From NCBI GenBank assembly GCA_024682455.1, contig JAIKZF010000023.1, positions 1-45,131 on the forward strand: a stretch of DNA of 45,131 bases. The letters run 5' to 3'. The notes below the pieces were generated by a model. That model was not told the DNA's origin, did not search any database, and saw only the letters and a list, made by a program, of their open reading frames with translations. The translations under genes were made by a program, and so were the position numbers. Origin of the DNA: Ruminiclostridium sp. (GTDB lineage Bacteria; Bacillota; Clostridia; Oscillospirales; Ruminococcaceae). The first letter of the stretch is position 1, and each line of letters starts with the position of its first letter. This document shows, in pieces, positions 22,357-29,596 of the stretch.

Positions 22357-23661
22357 ATGGAAGTAATTTCAAACAACAAGACAGGCACAAACACAGTGGA
22401 GCTTGAGATCAAGGCAACAGCCGAGGAATTCGAGAACGCTCTTCAGGCGGCATACACCAGAAGAAAGAAGAATATCCAGATCCCCGGTTTCAGAAAGGGC
22501 AAGGCTACCAGAAAGATGATCGAGTCCAGATACGGTGAGACCTTCTTCTTTGAGGACGCTGTAAACGGTATGTATCAGAAGACCGTTGAGGACGCTATAA
22601 AGTATCAGAAGCTCGAAGCGGTAGATATCCCCGATACAAAGGTTGATGACGTAAGCAGGGAGAACGGCGTTACATTCAAGGTAACGGTGACAGTAAAGCC
22701 CGAGATAGAGATATCCGGCTATAAGGGATTAAAGGTAGAGAAACCTGTCAAGACTATAACAGACGCCGATGTCGATGCCGAGATCGAGCGTATCAGAAAC
22801 AACAACGCGAGAATAATCGACGTTACCGACAGACCCGCGGAAAAGGGCGATACCGTAGTATTCGATTTCGAAGGCTTCAAGGACGGCGAGCCTTTTGAGG
22901 GCGGCAAGGGCGAGAAGTTCAACCTTGAGCTCGGCAGCGGCAGATTTATCCCCGGCTTTGAGGATCAGATCGTCGGCAAGAGCATAGGCGAGGATTTCGA
23001 TGTGAATGTAACGTTCCCCGAGGACTACAACGCCAAGGAGCTCGCAGGTCAGGCAGCTGTATTCAAGTGTAAGATACATGAGATCAAGGGCAAGGAGCTC
23101 GCCGACCTCGACGATGAATTTGCCAAGGACGTGAGCGAGTTCGATACTCTCGACGAATACAAGGCGGACGTTAAGACCAAGCTCCAGGAGCATGCGGATC
23201 AGCACGCTGAGTCCGATCTGGAGAACGCCGTTTCCGAGGAGCTCGTGAAGCTCGTAGACGCGGAGATCCCGCAGGCTATGGTAGAGAACCGCGTGAACGA
23301 TATGCTCCGCGAGTGGGAATACAGAAACAGATATGCCGGTGTAACGATCAAGGATTACCTCAATTACACGAACCTTACAATGGAGCAGTTCAGGAACACC
23401 TTCAAGGAGCCCGCTCTCGCTCAGGTAAAGCTCAGACTCGCGCTTGAAAAGATAGCCGAGATCGAGAACCTTGAGATCACCGATGAGGAGATCGAGAAGC
23501 AGTACGACCACTATGCCGATCAGTACAAGAGAACTGTCGAAGATGTCAAGAAGCTCATCTCCGAGGACAGCCTCAGACAGGATCTCGGTGTTGACAAGGC
23601 ATTCAAGTTCGTGCGTGAGAACGCCGAAGTTACCGAAAAGGCTGCCGGCGCAGAGGAATAA
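22357..23661 (+). CDS. tig: trigger factor
   Basis: Ribosome-bound chaperone and prolyl isomerase meeting new chains at the exit tunnel (434 aa, normal). Seen: the N-terminal ribosome-binding domain with FRKGKATRKMIE (usual GFRxGKxP; the Pro is Thr here), a central FKBP domain at about residues 155-245 with KGDTVVFDFEGF and ELGSGRFIPGFE, then the helical C-terminal chaperone arms. A clear GGAGG precedes the ATG. The AT-rich 48-bp gap contains a TATAAT (22325-22330) but no well-spaced -35. It precedes clpP-clpX, the common order in bacteria. Confidence 0.97.
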   Translation: MEVISNNKTGTNTVELEIKATAEEFENALQAAYTRRKKNIQIPGFRKGKATRKMIESRYGETFFFEDAVNGMYQKTVEDAIKYQKLEAVDIPDTKVDDVSRENGVTFKVTVTVKPEIEISGYKGLKVEKPVKTITDADVDAEIERIRNNNARIIDVTDRPAEKGDTVVFDFEGFKDGEPFEGGKGEKFNLELGSGRFIPGFEDQIVGKSIGEDFDVNVTFPEDYNAKELAGQAAVFKCKIHEIKGKELADLDDEFAKDVSEFDTLDEYKADVKTKLQEHADQHAESDLENAVSEELVKLVDAEIPQAMVENRVNDMLREWEYRNRYAGVTIKDYLNYTNLTMEQFRNTFKEPALAQVKLRLALEKIAEIENLEITDEEIEKQYDHYADQYKRTVEDVKKLISEDSLRQDLGVDKAFKFVRENAEVTEKAAGAEE

Positions 23662-23708
23662 CTTACGGCACCGGGCCCCGACAGAAAACAGAAAGGAAAT
23701 GAAGCGGA

Positions 23709-24302
23709 ATGAACTATATGAGTCTTGTACCTACGGTCATTGAACAGACAGGCAGAGGAGAGCGTGCCTACGATATCTACTCGCGTCTGCTGAATGACAG
23801 GATAGTTATGCTCACCGAGGAAGTAAACCCTGTAACGGCGGGTCTCGTGGTGGCTCAGCTCCTGTTCCTGGAGGGACAGGATCCCGAGAAGGACATCTGC
23901 CTTTATATCAACAGCCCCGGCGGCTCGATAACCGACGGAATGGCTATATATGACACAATGAACTACATCAAGTGCGATGTTTCCACTATCTGCATGGGCA
24001 TGGCGGCTTCAATGGGTTCGTTCCTGCTTGCTGCCGGCGCAAAGGGCAAGAGACTTGCTCTGCCGAACAGCGAGATAATGATACACCAGCCTCTCGGCGG
24101 CACGGGCAGAGTGCAGGCGTCCGATTTTGAGATCCACGCAAAGCACATAGTCAACATCAAGAAAAAGATGAACAAGCTGTATTCCGAGATGACGGGTCAG
24201 CCGGTCGAGGTTATCGAAAGAGACACCGACCGCGATAACTTCATGACCGCTCAGGAAGCTATGGAGTACGGACTTATAGACAAGGTGCTCGACAAGAGAT
24301 AA
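23709..24302 (+). CDS. clpP: ATP-dependent Clp protease proteolytic subunit
   Basis: Serine protease core of ClpXP (197 aa). Seen: the substrate-channel region [17 protein letters not shown], the catalytic Ser in [13 protein letters not shown] near residue 97, the catalytic His in IMIHQPLGG near 122, and the third residue Asp in [10 protein letters not shown] near 171. AAAGGA precedes the ATG. It lies between tig and clpX in the usual order. No CtsR operator is evident upstream. Confidence 0.98.
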   Translation: MNYMSLVPTVIEQTGRGERAYDIYSRLLNDRIVMLTEEVNPVTAGLVVAQLLFLEGQDPEKDICLYINSPGGSITDGMAIYDTMNYIKCDVSTICMGMAASMGSFLLAAGAKGKRLALPNSEIMIHQPLGGTGRVQASDFEIHAKHIVNIKKKMNKLYSEMTGQPVEVIERDTDRDNFMTAQEAMEYGLIDKVLDKR

Positions 24303-24335
24303 GCCTGACAGAGACCGAGGAAAGGAATTCGCGTT

Positions 24336-25652
24336 ATGCTCAGATGCAGTTTCTGCGGAAAATCCGATGATAAAGTAATAAGAATGCTGTTCTCAAACAA
24401 CGCTGCGATCTGCAACGAGTGTGTGGTGGCTTCCTACCGTATGCTGCTTGAGGAGGGCGATATAACCGAGATAACGGCGCCCAGAAAGCGCTCGGGCCAG
24501 CAAAACCATTCAAGGCGCGGCTACGGCGAACAGGCGGGTGTTGTTAAGCCCGCCGACATAAAGGCTGTTCTCGACCAGTACATCATAGGTCAGGAGGCAG
24601 CGAAGAAAACGCTTGCCGTCTCCGTATACAACCATTACAAGAGAACTCTTGCCAATGACGACGAAAACAGCGAGGTCGAGCTCCAGAAAAGCAACGTTCT
24701 GCTGCTCGGACCGACCGGCGTCGGCAAAACCATGCTTGCGCAGACGCTTTCGCGTATATTGCACGTTCCTTTCGCGATAGCGGACGCAACTACGCTGACG
24801 CAGGCAGGCTATGTAGGCGAGGACGTCGAGAACGTCCTGCTCAGGCTCATACAGGCTGCCGATTACGATATCGAAGCCGCCGAGCACGGCATAATCTACA
24901 TCGACGAGATAGACAAGATATCCCGCCGCTCCGAGAACACCTCTATAACCCGTGATGTAAGCGGAGAGGGTGTACAGCAGGCTCTCCTGAAGATCGTCGA
25001 GGGGACGGTCTCCAATGTGCCTCCGCAGGGCGGCAGAAAGCATCCCAATCAGGAATTCATACAGATCAACACTAAGAATATCCTATTTATCTGCGGCGGA
25101 GCGTTCGACGGCATCGACAAGACCATATCCGCCCGCATCAATTCCTCGGCGCTCGGCTTCGGGGCGGAGATCACGGATAAGAAGGATAAATCGGTCAACA
25201 AGCTCCTGCACGCTGTGGAGCCCGACGACCTTGTAAAATACGGCATTATCCCCGAGCTTGTGGGCAGACTTCCCATTATCGCGGTGCTCGACGAGCTCGA
25301 TGAGGACGCGCTCATCAAGATACTTGTTGAGCCGAAGAACGCCATAGTAAAGCAGTACAGCTACCTGTTCAATCTCGACGGCGTAGAGCTTGAGATCGAG
25401 AAGGAGGCTCTACGTGAGATAGCGAAGAAGTCTATCGCGAGAAAGACCGGAGCCCGCGGACTTCGCACGATACTTGAATCTCTGCTCAGCGATACGATGT
25501 TTGATACGCCGAGCGACGACAGCATCGTTAAGGTAGTTATCAGCGCGAAGTGCGCGCGCGGCGAGGAATCTCCGCAGATCGTGCACGGCGAAAAAAAATC
25601 GGCGGCTCACAAGACCGAGCAGCCGATCAAAAAACGCGCCTCAGCAAAATAA
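24336..25652 (+). CDS. clpX: ClpX unfoldase subunit of ClpXP
   Basis: AAA+ ATPase that unfolds tagged proteins and feeds them to ClpP (438 aa). Seen: the N-terminal C4 zinc finger CSFCGK...CNECV, Walker [15 protein letters not shown] near residue 129, Walker [11 protein letters not shown] near 192, and sensor and ClpP-binding loop regions in normal order. The C-terminal 25 residues are Lys/Ala-rich and look variable. AGGAAAGGA precedes the ATG. Probably co-transcribed with clpP. Confidence 0.98.
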   Translation: MLRCSFCGKSDDKVIRMLFSNNAAICNECVVASYRMLLEEGDITEITAPRKRSGQQNHSRRGYGEQAGVVKPADIKAVLDQYIIGQEAAKKTLAVSVYNHYKRTLANDDENSEVELQKSNVLLLGPTGVGKTMLAQTLSRILHVPFAIADATTLTQAGYVGEDVENVLLRLIQAADYDIEAAEHGIIYIDEIDKISRRSENTSITRDVSGEGVQQALLKIVEGTVSNVPPQGGRKHPNQEFIQINTKNILFICGGAFDGIDKTISARINSSALGFGAEITDKKDKSVNKLLHAVEPDDLVKYGIIPELVGRLPIIAVLDELDEDALIKILVEPKNAIVKQYSYLFNLDGVELEIEKEALREIAKKSIARKTGARGLRTILESLLSDTMFDTPSDDSIVKVVISAKCARGEESPQIVHGEKKSAAHKTEQPIKKRASAK

Positions 25653-25688
25653 CCAGCGTTTTCAGTTGAAAATTGGGCAATATGCCTA

Positions 25689-25717
25689 TTGATATTACAG
25701 TTGAGTTACTGTATAAT
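25689..25717 (+). promoter_or_regulatory. promoter of the YjfB-like gene
   Basis: TTGATA (25689-25694), a 17-nt spacer and a perfect TATAAT (25712-25717). The inverted repeat TACAG-N8-CTGTA (25696-25713) lies in the spacer and could be an operator. Confidence 0.75.
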
Positions 25718-25748
25718 ATAGGTACAAGGATGAAGGAGGTGCTTGGAT

Positions 25749-25946
25749 ATGGATGGGATATCGAATTTCTTATCCACTATGTCTATGAGCATGGCGCGGT
25801 CGAATTTACAGACCGATGCAAGCCTGGCTTTGATGAAGAATTTCATGGAAGCGGACGAAAACGCAAGCGCACGCCTCATAGAAAGCATTTCGGAAGCCGC
25901 ACCGTCTGCGGACGGACGCGGGGCTCTCATGGATGTAAGAGCATAA
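25749..25946 (+). CDS. YjfB-like small protein (putative motility family)
   Basis: 65 aa from the ATG at 25749, 8 nt after AAGGAGGT; the TTG-based longer start is unlikely. The pattern LSTMSMSMARSNLQTDASLALMKNFMEADENASARLIESI with a C-terminal MDVRA matches the YjfB family as I know it (short helical proteins ending in G.x.IDxxA). The family name says motility, but no function is established, and no flagellar gene is in the window. It is transcribed alone with its own strong promoter and terminator. Confidence 0.7.
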   Translation: MDGISNFLSTMSMSMARSNLQTDASLALMKNFMEADENASARLIESISEAAPSADGRGALMDVRA

Positions 25947-25980
25947 TGGAGGTCGGATCGGGTGTCCGGCAAAGCATCTG

Positions 25981-26008
25981 AGACGGATAGAAGTATCCGT
26001 CTTTTTTT
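25981..26008 (+). terminator. terminator of the YjfB-like gene
   Basis: AGACGGATA (25981-25989) and TATCCGTCT (25994-26002) form a perfect 9-bp stem with a 4-nt loop, followed by T6. It also lies just beyond the stop of the convergent VanZ-like gene. Confidence 0.92.
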
Positions 26009-26474
26009 ATTTTGTCCGCTCATGCTGCCGCAGAGCCGCGAATATACCGTATCCAATGCACGCGCCTGCCGTGTTGAGGATAAGGTCGTCAATGTCGCAG
26101 GCACCGAGCAGGGTGAACGCCTGTATCAGCTCGACGCACAGGATAGTGATAACAACGGCGATCACGGTCCCGGAAAAGCTGCGGAGTTTCGTAAAAAGAG
26201 CCGGTATGAACAACCCGAGCGGGATAAAGAGCACGATATTGCCGCCGATGTTTATGAGGGCGGGGAGCGAGCCGTTATCATCGGGAGCTAGGGTAAGGAT
26301 ATCGTTCACATATTCTGCGACAGTCCGGAACGGTATGAGCTGAAATCTTTCGGAAAGCGGGACATCATCCCGTCCGACGCGCTGAAAGAACAGCAGATAT
26401 AGCATTATCGCCGCGTAGACAGCAAAGCATATCAGGAGTATCATTTTAGGTATCTTCTTTTTTACACTGTTCAT
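26007..26474 (-). CDS. VanZ-like family membrane protein
   Basis: 155 aa with four predicted TM helices. Seen: FQLIPFRTV after the first helix, the signature NIGGNIVLFIPLGLFIP, and the C-terminal ELIQAFTLLGACDIDDLILNTAGACIGYG, all typical of VanZ-like proteins. The prototype gives low-level teicoplanin resistance in enterococci, but most genomic homologues have no proven role, and there is no van cluster here, so resistance should not be inferred. Its stop abuts the shared terminator. Confidence 0.9.
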   Translation of the reverse strand: MNSVKKKIPKMILLICFAVYAAIMLYLLFFQRVGRDDVPLSERFQLIPFRTVAEYVNDILTLAPDDNGSLPALINIGGNIVLFIPLGLFIPALFTKLRSFSGTVIAVVITILCVELIQAFTLLGACDIDDLILNTAGACIGYGIFAALRQHERTK

Positions 26475-26505
26475 TTTGGCCTCCGGATATGCACGATATA
26501 CAGAT

Positions 26506-26534
26506 AAGCGCTCCCGGGATCCGGGAGCGCTTTT
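26506..26534. terminator. strong hairpin between hpf and the VanZ-like gene
   Basis: AAGCGCTCCCGG (26506-26517) and CCGGGAGCGCTT (26521-26532) form a 12-bp perfect stem. The minus-strand tail is only moderately T-rich, so termination of hpf may be partial. Confidence 0.7.
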
Positions 26535-26547
26535 GAAGCTTAGCTAA

Positions 26548-27072
26548 TCAGTTGCTGGGCTCAAGCACCGCGTAGTTATCGTCGGCGCGCTTGTAAACAA
26601 CATTAATCGCACCGGTGTCGCCGTTCTTGAACATGAAGAACGAGTGACCGAGCATATTCATCTGGAGGATAGCCTCTTCGACGGACATGGGGCGGAGCTC
26701 GAATTTCTTGTGCTTGATGACCTCATAATCGACCTGTTCATCGGGCACAGCCTCGATCTTATCTGTCCAGGTATTGTCGCGGAGCTGCTTTGCGAGGCGC
26801 GTTTTATTCTTCCTGATCTGGCGTATGATCTTGTCGATGCAGGCATCGAGAGCGTCGTTCTTATCGTCCGCGGACTGCTCCGCGCGGAATGTGATACCGT
26901 CGTATACAACGGTAAGCTCAAGAACGATCTTGTTTTTCTGTGACGTGAGAATGAGCTTTGCGCTTGCTTCATCGCCGAAGAATTTGTCGAGCTTTGCGGA
27001 GAGTCTTTCTTCCGCGTAGTCGTTGAAGCTCTGGCTTAACTGCATTTTTTTCGCTGTGATCTGAACCTTCAT
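26548..27072 (-). CDS. hpf: ribosome hibernation promoting factor, long form
   Basis: Binds idle 30S subunits and pairs ribosomes into 100S dimers in slow growth (174 aa from the ATG at 27072). The ORF-track start at 27093 is a TTG overlapping the RBS; MKVQITAKKMQLSQ is the normal N-terminus, with AAGGA about 12 nt upstream. Seen: an N-terminal HPF domain (1-100), a charged linker, and a C-terminal dimerisation domain with FELRPMSVEEAILQMNMLGHSFFMFKN and INVVYKRADDNYAVLEP. This is the long form found in most Gram-positives. Confidence 0.96.
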   Translation of the reverse strand: MKVQITAKKMQLSQSFNDYAEERLSAKLDKFFGDEASAKLILTSQKNKIVLELTVVYDGITFRAEQSADDKNDALDACIDKIIRQIRKNKTRLAKQLRDNTWTDKIEAVPDEQVDYEVIKHKKFELRPMSVEEAILQMNMLGHSFFMFKNGDTGAINVVYKRADDNYAVLEPSN

Positions 27073-27119
27073 TGCTTTGATCATTCCTTTCAAACGGGCA
27101 AAACCCTTTTTGTAATCTT

Positions 27120-27148
27120 ATTATACCATATCCCGAAATAATTTACAA
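27120..27148 (-). promoter_or_regulatory. hpf promoter
   Basis: On the minus strand, TTGTAA (27143-27148), a 17-nt spacer and TATAAT (27120-27125) preceded by TGG (extended -10). Predicted leader about 40 nt. Confidence 0.75.
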
Positions 27149-27246
27149 GTATTTTTTTAGAAAATATATAGATTTTGACAGATTTCACAAAATTTTCATA
27201 TTTCTTTTGAATTGAACGGAGGGAACATCTATCACGCAAAAAACTC

Positions 27247-27275
27247 TTGAAAAATACAGTATTTTGTGGTATACT
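27247..27275 (+). promoter_or_regulatory. miaB promoter with a palindrome in the spacer
   Basis: TTGAAA (27247-27252), a 17-nt spacer and TATACT (27270-27275) preceded by TGG (extended -10). The palindrome AAAATAC-A-GTATTTT (27251-27265) occupies the space between the two boxes, a classic repressor position. Confidence 0.7.
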
Positions 27276-27320
27276 ATAATTTATGATTGATCTGTTGTAT
27301 TTTATGCGGAAGGAAGTGAC

Positions 27321-28739
27321 GTGTTGGCTGTCGCGGCAGTAAGCGAAGAGGAACTCAGAGAGCAGCGCTTTTTCATGCAGCGCGTAAGGGCTGTTACCCA
27401 CACATTCGACCATAAGCCTCTGGCGTTCACCCACAGCTACGGCTGTCAGCAGAACGTATCGGACGGCGAAAAGCTCGACGGTATGCTGTCGGAGATGGGC
27501 TTTGAGCTGACGGATACGCCCGATAACGCCGATCTTGTGCTTTATAACACCTGCGCGGTGCGAGAGAACGCCGAGAACAGAGTGTTCGGAAATGTCGGAG
27601 CCTTAAAGCACGCGAAACGCAGGAATCCCGAAATGGTGATCGCGGTATGCGGCTGTATGGTGCAGCAGGAGCACATCGCGCGGCGCATGAAGGAACGCTT
27701 CCCGTATGTTGACCTGATATTCGGCACCCATGTGCTGCACAGGTTCCCGGAGATGCTCTACGGCATATACGAAAAGGGGAGCAGGACAGTCTGCATACCC
27801 GAGTGTGACGGAGTTCTTGCGGAGGGGCTCCCGGTACGCCGTTCGGACAGCGTAAAGGCGAGCGTGCCGATAATGTACGGCTGCAACAACTTCTGCACAT
27901 ACTGCATAGTGCCGAAGGTACGCGGCAGAGAGCGCTCGCGCGGGCCCGCCGAGGTCATTGCCGAGGTCAGGGGGCTTATTGAGAAGGGCTATAAGGAGAT
28001 ACTGCTTCTCGGTCAGAATGTCAATTCCTACGGCAAGGACAAGGGTATGGCTTTCCCGCAGCTCCTTAGGGAGCTCGACGGCTTTGACGGCGAGTATGTG
28101 ATAAGCTTCATGACCTCGCACCCGAAGGACTGCTCGCGTGAGCTGATAGACGTTATAGCCGGCAGCCGTCACGTCTCGCATCACCTGCATCTGCCGGTAC
28201 AGAGCGGCAGCGACAGGATACTGAAGCTGATGAACCGCCACTACGATACCGCGGCATACCTTGATCTGGTGGATTACGCGAGGAGCCGCATACCCGACAT
28301 GCAGCTCACGACCGATATAATCGTCGGCTTCCCGGGGGAGACGTATGAGGATTTCCGCATGACTCTTGAGCTTATTGAGCGCGTGAAGTATGACAGCGCC
28401 TTCACGTTCATATACAGCCGCCGCGAGGGTACGAAGGCAGCTGAAATGGACGATCCCGTGTCCGACGAGGAAAAGGGAAGGTGGTTCCGCGAGCTGCTGG
28501 ACGTTCAGGGCAGGATAGGCGAGAATGCCTACGCGCGTTATGTCGGACAGACCCTGCGCGTGCTGTGTGAGGGACGCGGCAGAACGGACGAAAAGCTGCT
28601 GACCGGAAAATCGCGCCAGAACATCATCGTCGATTTCGCGGGAGGCGACGAGCTTCTGGGAAAATTCGCGGACGTAAAAATAACAAAGGCGCTCCCGTGG
28701 GCGCTTCTGGGAGAACTTATAAATGAAAAGGAGAAGTAA
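27321..28739 (+). CDS. miaB: tRNA-2-methylthio-N6-dimethylallyladenosine synthase
   Basis: Radical SAM methylthiotransferase that adds a methylthio group to i6A37 in tRNA (472 aa). Seen: the N-terminal UPF0004 domain with Cys ligands in YGCQQN, NTCAVREN and CGCMVQQ; the radical SAM motif MYGCNNFCTYCIVPKVRGRERSR near residue 180; a TRAM domain at the C-terminus. It starts with GTG (or the TTG 3 nt later), with GGAAGGAA upstream. miaA, which makes its substrate i6A37, lies downstream in the same block. Confidence 0.97.
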   Translation: MLAVAAVSEEELREQRFFMQRVRAVTHTFDHKPLAFTHSYGCQQNVSDGEKLDGMLSEMGFELTDTPDNADLVLYNTCAVRENAENRVFGNVGALKHAKRRNPEMVIAVCGCMVQQEHIARRMKERFPYVDLIFGTHVLHRFPEMLYGIYEKGSRTVCIPECDGVLAEGLPVRRSDSVKASVPIMYGCNNFCTYCIVPKVRGRERSRGPAEVIAEVRGLIEKGYKEILLLGQNVNSYGKDKGMAFPQLLRELDGFDGEYVISFMTSHPKDCSRELIDVIAGSRHVSHHLHLPVQSGSDRILKLMNRHYDTAAYLDLVDYARSRIPDMQLTTDIIVGFPGETYEDFRMTLELIERVKYDSAFTFIYSRREGTKAAEMDDPVSDEEKGRWFRELLDVQGRIGENAYARYVGQTLRVLCEGRGRTDEKLLTGKSRQNIIVDFAGGDELLGKFADVKITKALPWALLGELINEKEK

Positions 28740-28740
28740 A

Positions 28741-29109
28741 ATGAAAAGAATTTTCAAAATTCTTGCTGTGCTGCTCGGTGTATTTGCCATAATAGCAGCT
28801 GTGGGAAGCTGCGACCTTTTCGGCGGGAAGGAGCCCATTCCCGACATCGTGCTCGATGATCTTGTCGGCACGTGGAAGCGCGAGCTCGCAAACGGCGATG
28901 AGATCTACAAATTCTATGATAATATGAATTATAACCGCAGTAAGGTGGGCGATATAGAAAAGGGCACATTTTCAATATCGGGCAGCGAGCTTACCGTCAC
29001 GTCCTCCGAGACCAATAAGCCCGTTGTGCACATCGTGCGGTTCTCAGAGGACAAGAACACGATGATCTGGGGCGACGGACCCGTTACAGCCGAATACAAA
29101 AGACAATAA
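28741..29109 (+). CDS. small lipoprotein with a lipocalin-like domain
   Basis: 122 aa from the ATG at 28741, 1 nt after the miaB stop, with AAGGAG inside miaB. Seen: a type II signal peptide MKRIFKILAVLLGVFAIIAA with lipobox VGS|C at residue 24, then a short beta-rich domain: VGTWKRELANGDEIYKFYDN and GTFSISGSELTVTSSE resemble small lipocalin-like domains (DUF5640-type). Function unknown. It is inserted between miaB and ricA, which are adjacent in Bacillus. Confidence 0.8.
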   Translation: MKRIFKILAVLLGVFAIIAAVGSCDLFGGKEPIPDIVLDDLVGTWKRELANGDEIYKFYDNMNYNRSKVGDIEKGTFSISGSELTVTSSETNKPVVHIVRFSEDKNTMIWGDGPVTAEYKRQ

Positions 29110-29126
29110 GAAAAGGAGATAACGAT

Positions 29127-29543
29127 ATGGACGCAATAATGGCAGCGCGCGAGCTTGGAAAGGCAATACAGGCGGATCAGCGCTATAAGGACTACGTTGC
29201 CGCGAAGGCGGCGAATGACGCGGACGAAGCTCTCCAGGGGCTTATATCCGATTTCAGCGCAAAGAGACAGACTCTCGCGGCTGAAATGCAGAAGCCGCAG
29301 GAGGAGCAGGACGCCGAGAAGATACGCCTGATGAACAAGGATATGCAGGACGCGTACGGCGAGGTCATGAAGAATGTGAACATGGCGAATTTCGCGATAG
29401 TTAAGAACGCGCTCGACATACTGCTCAACGAGGTGAATATGATAATCTCAATGAGCTGCGAGGGCGAAGATCCCGAGACCTGCGACCCGCACGCTTCTCA
29501 CGGCTGCGGCGGGAGCTGCGCGACCTGCGGAGGCTGCGGCTGA
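29127..29543 (+). CDS. YlbF/YmcA (RicA/RicF-like) family protein with a Cys-rich tail
   Basis: 138 aa, helical. Seen: the YlbF-family core ARELGKAIQADQRYKDYVAAKAANDADEALQGLISDF, a middle helical pair with NKDMQDAYGEVMKN, then a tail holding six Cys in 26 residues (CEGEDPETC...CGGSCATCGGCG). In Bacillus, RicA, RicF and RicT form a complex that carries [4Fe-4S] clusters and promotes mRNA processing by RNase Y. The place just after miaB and before mutS equals ymcA (ricA) in Bacillus. Other Ric genes are not in the window. AAAGGAG precedes the ATG. Confidence 0.85.
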   Translation: MDAIMAARELGKAIQADQRYKDYVAAKAANDADEALQGLISDFSAKRQTLAAEMQKPQEEQDAEKIRLMNKDMQDAYGEVMKNVNMANFAIVKNALDILLNEVNMIISMSCEGEDPETCDPHASHGCGGSCATCGGCG

Positions 29544-29596
29544 GCGCGGAGCCGGTACCTGAAAAAGCAACAAACGGAAAAGTGTGGTGACGGTAA

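Noticed and set aside
26007-26474. Glycopeptide resistance gene
   Set aside because: VanZ-like proteins are common without any resistance role, and there is no vanHAX-type or two-component gene nearby.
27251-27265. LexA box in the miaB promoter
   Set aside because: The ATACAGTAT centre looks like the enterobacterial box, but Firmicutes LexA uses a GAAC-N4-GTTC type site, which is absent.
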